64,000 nucleotides of DNA, from contig NZ_JAMBLS010000009.1 in assembly GCF_023336905.1 (NCBI RefSeq), positions 59,856 to 123,855 of the forward strand, read 5' to 3'. Each line of letters starts with the position of its first letter. Position 1 is the stretch's first letter. The notes beneath the pieces were generated by a model. That model did not search any database and had not been told where the DNA came from. It saw only the letters and a program-made list of their open reading frames with translations. Both the position numbers and the translations under genes were made by a program. Below are positions 58,778-64,000 of this stretch, in pieces. The stretch is from Bacteroides sp. ET71. GTDB taxonomy: Bacteria > Bacteroidota > Bacteroidia > Bacteroidales > Bacteroidaceae.

Positions 58778-58978
58778 TCATTTCAATTTGACAAAGAGTT
58801 CACCTTCCACTTCTGTTACTGACAGTTTGTCTTCGCGCAAAAGCCATCCAAAGCCCAGGTACAGGTCTTTGTCTATCGACTTCGTTACTTTTTTGATTTG
58901 CTTGACTGTCATGCCTTCAGTCCCATCCAAGGCTTTCCAGATTTTGCCTGCAATTTCACCTGCTTTTTCTTGTAACAT
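58778..58978 (-). CDS. Small winged-helix protein (DUF2582 type), copy 2
   Basis: A 66-residue single winged helix: helix 1 AGEIAGKIWKALDGTEG, helix 2 VKQIKKVTKSIDKDLYLGF, the GWLLREDKLSV recognition turn and a short beta hairpin ending FVKLK. It is related to the 75-residue protein at 20610-20837 by the GWLxREgKL turn. It is monocistronic, with a -7 box at 59066-59073 on the minus strand. DNA binding has not been shown for the family. Confidence 0.78.
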   Translation of the reverse strand: MLQEKAGEIAGKIWKALDGTEGMTVKQIKKVTKSIDKDLYLGFGWLLREDKLSVTEVEGELFVKLK

Positions 58979-59065
58979 TTTCTATTGTATTTAAGTTAGA
59001 CATTATTGGCCGCCACTTTTCCTCATCGACGGTTCTTGACAGCGGTCATGTTTTATTTCACGGGA

Positions 59066-59073
59066 CAAAGATA
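59066..59073 (-). promoter_or_regulatory. -7 promoter box of winged-helix copy 2
   Basis: On the minus strand this reads TATCTTTG. The leader to the start at 58978 would be about 80 nt. Confidence 0.55.
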
Positions 59074-59167
59074 ATATAAAAAAGCGAGATAGTGAGCGAT
59101 TTCATAGAAATATGATTGAGGATTAATGCTTTATGAGAGACGGTTACTTGCTCTTCTTTTCTGTGCT

Positions 59168-59551
59168 TCACATTTCCGTCCACTCCACCCGCTTGGGCAC
59201 GATGGTCTTTTCGGTCACCTGCCGTTTCTGTGACCGGTGGTATTCGGGGATAAAGGCCACGGTCAGCTTCTTGAATTGCTTCGGGCTGACTTCTTCCGGC
59301 GTGTCCACGCCTTCGCCGTTGGCATTGCCCACCAGGTAGAACGTCCCCAGGCCGTCCAGTTTCACTGAGTTGCCCATCGACATCAGCTCGCCCAGCACTT
59401 CGCCCAGCCCCAAGAGTACGGCGTAGGTATCGCCCACGGTCACGGTGGACATCAACGACAGCCTGCGGGCCACTTCTTTCGTGTCGATAGTATCGACGGT
59501 AAACGAACGCGGGTACCACTTCCCGCGCAATTTCTGTTTCTTGTAAAACAT
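59168..59551 (-). CDS. HU-related DNA-binding protein, copy 3
   Basis: A 127-residue HU-related protein that is nearly a twin of copy 1: MFYKKQKLRGKWYPRSFTVD, then GDTYAVLLGLGEVLGELM, VKLDGLGTFYLVGNANGEG, VDTPEEVSPKQFKKLTVAF and a basic C-terminus VPKRVEWTEM. Unlike copies 1 and 2 there is no 22-bp palindrome array upstream; instead a single inverted repeat (59564-59597) lies in front of the start. No TAnnTTTG box was found. The target is unknown. Confidence 0.85.
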   Translation of the reverse strand: MFYKKQKLRGKWYPRSFTVDTIDTKEVARRLSLMSTVTVGDTYAVLLGLGEVLGELMSMGNSVKLDGLGTFYLVGNANGEGVDTPEEVSPKQFKKLTVAFIPEYHRSQKRQVTEKTIVPKRVEWTEM

Positions 59552-59563
59552 GTCTTCTTAGTA

Positions 59564-59597
59564 TTAAACGTGAGTTCGATATAAGAAATCACGTTAA
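59564..59597. promoter_or_regulatory. Inverted repeat upstream of HU-related copy 3
   Basis: TTAAACGTGA (59564-59573) and TCACGTTAA (59589-59597) form 9-10-bp arms around a 15-nt centre, starting 13 bp upstream of the start codon. It may be an operator or a leader stem. The following stretch to 59807 shows no other supported feature; a 72-residue frame there looks accidental. Confidence 0.5.
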
Positions 59598-59807
59598 GTT
59601 AGAAATCCGTAAATAACAGGCTACTCTTAAAATGAAGTTTTTGCTAGAAGAACAACGATTTTCCTTAATTCTGTCAAGTATTAGCAAGTACACTCCACTA
59701 CATGATTTTGAGAAGAGATTAGATTTTTTGAGAAAAAGTTGTATATTATTGGGTCTTGTTTGTCTTATTTTGGGGCAAACTAATCTCCATCATACATCTT
59801 GTGTTCT

Positions 59808-60686
59808 TCAAATACGTTCTAATACAAGCTGGATTAAATCATCAATATGAGTTTTGTAGCTAGTATCTGCATTTTTCTCTATGCGGTTAGCAATAACCAT
59901 ACATACTGTCGTTGCTTTATGCCCAAGCAAATGTGCAAGTCCTGCTAATGCAGAACTCTCCATCTCATAATTAATAATTTTTTTTCCATTGTATTCAAAA
60001 CTTTCTATTTTCTTGTTTTGGTGAGGATCTGCTAAAGGAATGCGTAATCTTCGTCCTTGTGGCCCATAAAAACCTCCACAAGAGACTGTTACGCCTTTGA
60101 TAAAATCAGTGCTAGCAATGCGTCCTACAAGTTCTTCATCAGCGTGTACAATATAAGGGGCTGGTGCACAAAGATTACCAGTCCAACCTAAATGATTTAA
60201 TAGAGCTCTTTCCATAGGTAGGTCACATATGCAGTTACGTCCCTCGTAGAAATTTAGCAATCCGTCAAAACCTATCGATATTTCTGAGCAAAGGAATGTT
60301 CCTGTAGGTGTAAAAGGTTGTAGCCCTCCACATGTACCAATGCGTACCAATTCTAACTGCCGGAAAGTATCATTTTCTTTTCGATTTTTAAAATTAATAT
60401 TGGCAAGTGCATCTAATTCATTTACTACAATGTCTATATTATCGCATCCAATGCCTGTCGAAACAACTGTAATGCGTTTCTGCTTATAATATCCGGTAAC
60501 AGTATGAAATTCGCGATTTTGTATATCGCATTCTTTTTGAGTAAAATGTGAAGATACGATATTAACTCGTTGTGGATCACCAACTAAAATGACTTTATCT
60601 GCTAGATATTCAGGGCGGACATGAAGATGAAAGATGGAACCATCTTGATTGATAATCAGTTCTGATGAAGCGAAATATCTATCCAT
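59808..60686 (-). CDS. Nucleoside phosphorylase (uridine-phosphorylase-like)
   Basis: A 292-residue enzyme of the PNP/UDP family that splits a nucleoside with phosphate. Features are VILVGDPQRVNIVS (phosphate-binding glycine loop), VVSTGIGCDNIDIVVNELDA, LVRIGTCGGLQPFTPTGTF and NYEMESSALAGLAHLLGHKA (the ribose-binding MES motif). It fits uridine phosphorylase-like proteins, but the base specificity is not certain. It is the last gene of a presumed four-gene operon after floA. A+T-rich, like the whole operon. Confidence 0.88.
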   Translation of the reverse strand: MDRYFASSELIINQDGSIFHLHVRPEYLADKVILVGDPQRVNIVSSHFTQKECDIQNREFHTVTGYYKQKRITVVSTGIGCDNIDIVVNELDALANINFKNRKENDTFRQLELVRIGTCGGLQPFTPTGTFLCSEISIGFDGLLNFYEGRNCICDLPMERALLNHLGWTGNLCAPAPYIVHADEELVGRIASTDFIKGVTVSCGGFYGPQGRRLRIPLADPHQNKKIESFEYNGKKIINYEMESSALAGLAHLLGHKATTVCMVIANRIEKNADTSYKTHIDDLIQLVLERI

Positions 60687-60729
60687 AATATTCTATTAAA
60701 AATGTATGAAAAAGAGTGTTATAGGATTT

Positions 60730-61734
60730 TTATTTACGATTAGTTTCCGTTCCTGATTCTCCTAAAGAAGGGTGTGCAATAGTTTCTCTCATTTGTGTAT
60801 CTGCTTCAATATTTTTCATACGATAATAATCCATGATACCTAGATTGCCATTCTTAAAAGCTTCGGCCATGGCTTTAGGTACTTCAGCTTCTGCTTCAAT
60901 GACTTTGGCACGCGCCTCTTGTGCTTTGGCTTTCATTTCTTGTTCTGTTGCAACAGCCATAGCTCGCCTTTCTTCTGCTTTGGCTTGGGCAATGTTTTTG
61001 TCAGCATTAGCTTGATCCATTTGTAAAGCTGCACCGATGTTTTTGCCTATATCGATATCTGCAATATCAATGGAAAGAATCTCAAAAGCTGTACCGGCAT
61101 CCAAGCCTTTGCGAAGTACAAGTTTTGAAATAGAATCAGGATTTTCTAATACCATCTTATGACTTTCAGATGAACCAATACTAGATACAATGCCTTCACC
61201 TACTCTGGCTAGCACGGTATCTTCACCTGCTCCTCCTACTAGCTGGCGGATGTTTGCTCGAACAGTTACGCGAGCTTTTGCAATAAGTTGAATTCCGTCT
61301 TTGGCTACTGCTGTTACAGGAGGAGTATCTATCACTTTGGGATTTACAGACATTTGTACAGCTTCAAAAACATCACGACCTGCCAAATCAATAGCTGTAG
61401 CCATTTGAAATGGAAGTTCTATACGTGCTTTCGATGCAGATACTAAAGCATGAACTACTTTTTCTACATGCCCTCCAGCTAAATAGTGAGCTTCTAATTC
61501 ATCACGAGTAATATTGCTTAAGCCAGCCTTGTGGGCTTCAATTAATCCAGGAACAATTACGTAGGGTGGAACCTTTCGGATGCGCATTAGAAATAATTGT
61601 ATTAATGAGATATTCACACCTGATACTTTAGCTGAGAGCCATAAAAAGAAAGGAACATAATGAAAGAATAAGGCTAAAAATATGAGGCCGCCTATAATTA
61701 GAAAAATCATGAGATAAATAGAAGTTGTTTCCAT
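60730..61734 (-). CDS. floA: Flotillin-like protein FloA
   Basis: A 334-residue flotillin-like membrane-raft protein of the FloA (UPF0365) family. An N-terminal membrane hairpin ([20 protein letters not shown]) is followed by an SPFH-type domain ([38 protein letters not shown]), and a coiled region rich in Ala-Glu-Lys ([20 protein letters not shown]). Such proteins form functional membrane microdomains. The NfeD-like gene 26 bp upstream is the usual partner. Length fits the family. Confidence 0.94.
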   Translation of the reverse strand: METTSIYLMIFLIIGGLIFLALFFHYVPFFLWLSAKVSGVNISLIQLFLMRIRKVPPYVIVPGLIEAHKAGLSNITRDELEAHYLAGGHVEKVVHALVSASKARIELPFQMATAIDLAGRDVFEAVQMSVNPKVIDTPPVTAVAKDGIQLIAKARVTVRANIRQLVGGAGEDTVLARVGEGIVSSIGSSESHKMVLENPDSISKLVLRKGLDAGTAFEILSIDIADIDIGKNIGAALQMDQANADKNIAQAKAEERRAMAVATEQEMKAKAQEARAKVIEAEAEVPKAMAEAFKNGNLGIMDYYRMKNIEADTQMRETIAHPSLGESGTETNRK

Positions 61735-61760
61735 GCGTTATAATGATAATTGGTTAATAA

Positions 61761-62228
61761 TCAATTCGCTTTTTCAACCATAATAGTACCATCTACTATG
61801 CGTACCACTCGTATGCAGGTATGTTCATTTAAAAGTTCGCCAGTAGACTTTACTTCGACTATTTCATCGTTTATTTTAGCATAACCTATAAGAGCTAATC
61901 GTGTGGTCGTAATTCCTATATCACCTATTTTGATACGCATTTCTGCAGTACGATCTATCTGAGAAGTGATATTTTGTTTTAACGATATACGGTCAAGAGT
62001 CTTGGAGCGCATAAAGAAAATGATAGAACCTACACAGACGATAATTGTTATTATTAAAGTTATGATACCGGCCACTATCCCTAGATACGTAAAGGCATAA
62101 TAGTTTACAAAAATAGCACATCCTCCTGCTAGAATGCCTGCAATACTTATACCTGGTACAATGAACAATTCAATTAAGAGTAATACCACTGTAGCTAAAA
62201 GTAAAAGGCAAATGATGAGTATATCCAT
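61761..62228 (-). CDS. NfeD-like membrane protein
   Basis: A 155-residue protein with two to three membrane helices (about 5-25, 30-50, 55-75) and a C-terminal OB-fold domain typical of NfeD (IKIGDIGITTTRLALIGYAK, EVKSTGELLNEHTCIRVVRI, TIMVEKAN). NfeD proteins accompany flotillin-like proteins and help form membrane microdomains. It is two bases after the TPR gene and 26 bp before floA, so the three are likely co-translated. Confidence 0.9.
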   Translation of the reverse strand: MDILIICLLLLATVVLLLIELFIVPGISIAGILAGGCAIFVNYYAFTYLGIVAGIITLIITIIVCVGSIIFFMRSKTLDRISLKQNITSQIDRTAEMRIKIGDIGITTTRLALIGYAKINDEIVEVKSTGELLNEHTCIRVVRIVDGTIMVEKAN

Positions 62229-62230
62229 AG

Positions 62231-63673
62231 TTATTTCTCTTTTATTACAGAGATTTCTGTATTTCGTACTTGTTTGACAATTTGCTTGATTTTGTTCTCC
62301 AATTGACTTAATCGATTTTCTATATCTAAAATGGCTGATGCCATTTGACGGCGTTTCTCAGGAGAAGCTAAGTTATAACTTATACGCAAATCTTCCAATT
62401 TACTATATTGTTGCTGGAGAACTTTCTGAATCTGGATATATTGTTGGAATAAAGCGAGAGCTTGAAGAGAATGGAAATCAGTCTCTTCATGATAAGTATG
62501 CATGTCATCTATTATGAAACTAAATGAATGCCTTCTTTTCTTATCGTCAAACATTGGATCTATTTTATGTAGACGAGTTAAGGCTTCATTTACTAAAATA
62601 GAATCACTCCATGTGTCTTTTAAAGAGTGTATAGCTGCTAATGAGCGTAAATTCTCTTTGTCCATTTGTTCATAATTATATACTTGCTTGATGGGATTAG
62701 GTATAAATACATAAATACATACACGACCATCTGGTTGGTAGCGATCGGAAGCAAACCATCCCAAATTATTATATTCATCTATAACATACATATAATCATT
62801 ATAAGGTGAATTGAAAGGCATGCCTACATTTTCTGATCGTAAAAAGCTGTCATTGTTAGTATTGTATCGTGTAACAAATATGTCATATCCTCCTAATGAA
62901 CTTTTACCTTCACTAGCATAGTAAAGGGTAAGTCCGTCTGACATAAGAAATGGATATGCAATGTTTACACTATCTGTCCAGTTGCCAACAAGTGGTAATC
63001 CTGGACTCCATTCTTCAAGTAGTTGTGTGCTTGTAAAAATATGCTGAATCCCATTGGGCATTATTTCTCCATAATAAATTTTGTTTCCCAGTTCATTCTC
63101 ATAGACAGTACTCCCTTCTTTTTCTGACATAGGAAAGTATTCTTTATAGGGGTATAAATGTCCCGTTTGTGGGCTGAGTTTATAAGCTTCAAGAAAATGC
63201 GCTTTATCTACAACAAAACTATCTATAATACATACACGTTCTACTCCTTTTAGCATACGCAAATGAGCGCGAAAAAGAGCCATTAATGAATCTGCTTCTT
63301 GTGTAGATCGACGGCGATGTTTTAATTCACTAATATAATCTTCAAATGTGCTAATGGCATCTTCATAACGATAAACACGATCATATGCCTGCCCTAACCA
63401 GAATTGGCCACTCGGAACACGTTTTTGTACGGCCTTTTCTAAACAGTCAATAGCTGTCTGAGCATTATTTGTATGGAGACAACATACTCCATACCACAAA
63501 TTATAATTACCATTGTTAGGAACTTGTTTCACATAACGTTGAAAGACAGGTTTCGCCTGTTCATATTTACCTTCTTCATAGAGTTTACGAGCTTCACTGA
63601 GAGTCTGAGCAGATGCCTCTACAACTATTGCTAAAAAGAGAAAAGAAAAATATAGAAAAGTATTTCTACTCAT
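62231..63673 (-). CDS. Exported TPR and PD40-type beta-propeller protein
   Basis: A 480-residue exported protein. The start at 63673 begins the signal peptide (NTFLYFSFLFLAIVVEASAQ). TPR-like helices (about 25-130: ARKLYEEGKYEQAKPVFQRY, NAQTAIDCLEKAVQKR) precede a beta-propeller-like region (about 215-330: FLMSDGLTLYYASEGKSSLG and YDIFVTRYNTNNDSF, a PD40/WD40-like pattern), and a C-terminal coiled coil (about 420-475). Such proteins occur near envelope machinery in Bacteroidetes. It is the first gene of the FloA operon, two bases from nfeD. Function unknown. Confidence 0.78.
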   Translation of the reverse strand: MSRNTFLYFSFLFLAIVVEASAQTLSEARKLYEEGKYEQAKPVFQRYVKQVPNNGNYNLWYGVCCLHTNNAQTAIDCLEKAVQKRVPSGQFWLGQAYDRVYRYEDAISTFEDYISELKHRRRSTQEADSLMALFRAHLRMLKGVERVCIIDSFVVDKAHFLEAYKLSPQTGHLYPYKEYFPMSEKEGSTVYENELGNKIYYGEIMPNGIQHIFTSTQLLEEWSPGLPLVGNWTDSVNIAYPFLMSDGLTLYYASEGKSSLGGYDIFVTRYNTNNDSFLRSENVGMPFNSPYNDYMYVIDEYNNLGWFASDRYQPDGRVCIYVFIPNPIKQVYNYEQMDKENLRSLAAIHSLKDTWSDSILVNEALTRLHKIDPMFDDKKRRHSFSFIIDDMHTYHEETDFHSLQALALFQQYIQIQKVLQQQYSKLEDLRISYNLASPEKRRQMASAILDIENRLSQLENKIKQIVKQVRNTEISVIKEK

Positions 63674-63703
63674 AATTACTAAAAATTGAAATTTCAATGG
63701 TGT

Positions 63704-63711
63704 CAAAGGTA
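63704..63711 (-). promoter_or_regulatory. -7 promoter box of the TPR-nfeD-floA operon
   Basis: On the minus strand this reads TACCTTTG, 30 nt upstream of the start codon at 63673. No clear -33 TTTG. Confidence 0.6.
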
Positions 63712-63925
63712 CGAAAAAAATTGTAAATTATAGCACCTTCTATTTTGATTAATTATTAAAATATGTTGCATATATTGATACTCCGGTACGATTCAATGTT
63801 CATATGGGCCTGTGTGTTCTTGCTGTACTTTTTTATCTCTGAAACTCTTTTTGTTATGTAAGAAAAATCTTCTTGCTTTGCCGACGCAGAATATGAATTA
63901 ATACCCTTGGAGCAAAGTTCTTTTT

Positions 63926-64000
63926 ATGCTCACTGAATTATTGACTCGTTGTTCTCATCTTTGGAAAACTCGTTTAGAAGTATCAACAATATACCTAATT
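63926..64000 (+). CDS. Possible gene start running off the window
   Basis: A frame begins ATG at 63926 (MLTELLTRCSHLWKTRLEVS) and is open to the edge, 25 codons. TACCCTTG at about 63902-63909 is one base from the -7 consensus. The peptide is too short to recognise and no good ribosome-binding site is seen. The rest of the 63712-63925 stretch is A+T-rich without visible features. Confidence 0.25.
   Translation, partial: MLTELLTRCSHLWKTRLEVSTIYLI

Noticed and set aside
59632-59850. 72-codon plus-strand frame after HU copy 3
   Set aside because: A+T-rich chance frame that runs into the 3' end of the phosphorylase gene; no promoter or recognisable domain.

Overview
The window looks like a chromosomal segment of a Bacteroidales gut bacterium, most likely Bacteroidaceae. 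The evidence is many Bacteroides-type promoters (-7 box TAnnTTTG, often with a -33 TTTG), weak use of Shine-Dalgarno sites, Bacteroidetes-only families (HU-related proteins, HU/DUF4469 proteins, a BACON lipoprotein, a 'putative porin', DUF2582 winged helices), an S16 protein with a long Ala/Lys/Glu tail, and a Nudix-regulated xylose operon. No phage, IS element, integrase or CRISPR array was recognised. Most of the window is core metabolism with small accessory patches. GC content is uneven: high around fabD-rel-dgkA-panB-MATE and the first ABC exporter genes, and low from about 59.6 kb to the end.

Layout. 0-5.4 kb: a degraded RtcB-like remnant, an HU-related gene, metY with a divergent Lrp/AsnC regulator, a secreted esterase and an AraC regulator. 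5.4-10.8 kb: xylose operon (Nudix regulator, xylB, xylA, xylE). 11-20 kb: fabD, HU-related gene, a RelA/SpoT enzyme, dgkA, an MFS-like protein, panB, a HAD phosphatase, a MATE exporter and an HU/DUF4469 gene. 20.6-31.5 kb: a winged-helix protein, a MacB/FtsX-type ABC exporter (two permeases and an ATPase), a metallophosphoesterase lipoprotein, a surface protein and a sigma-54-type two-component system. 31.6-37.9 kb: acyl-CoA ligase, a second HU/DUF4469 gene, a TPR protein and a 2-oxoacid:ferredoxin oxidoreductase operon that includes a 58-residue membrane protein. 38-45.7 kb: BACON lipoprotein, NarL-type two-component system, porin and a solute-binding protein. 45.8-56.8 kb: rpsP, TlpA-like lipoprotein, MATE exporter, DUF1573, OPT transporter, esterase, DUF1460 amidase-like protein, AraC regulator, a CAT-family acetyltransferase, an MBL hydrolase and tRNA-Lys(CTT). 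56.8-64 kb: lepA, a winged helix, a third HU-related gene and a TPR/PD40-NfeD-FloA-nucleoside phosphorylase operon.

The most unusual feature is not a protein. At least ten intergenic regions carry short tandem arrays with a period of 21-24 bp (about two helical turns). Most units contain a short palindrome, and the word differs from locus to locus (for example ATCAT-N5-ATGAT, GTCCAA-N5-TTGGAC, TTTGACG-GGGG-CGTCAAA, CTCTA-N3-TAGAG). Two HU-related genes share one layout: promoter, a 13-14 nt gap, four 22-bp palindromic units, then the start codon, so the arrays lie in the presumed 5' leaders. Four of the five HU-like genes sit next to an array. Other repeat families are an octamer family (NNNACRAG) beside the ABC exporter and the oxidoreductase operon, a 194-bp long-palindrome REP/MITE-like element with a shorter relative 21 kb away, and a heptamer array that overlaps a stop codon.

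All calls come from reading the sequence. Family names rest on recognised motifs, not on database searches.
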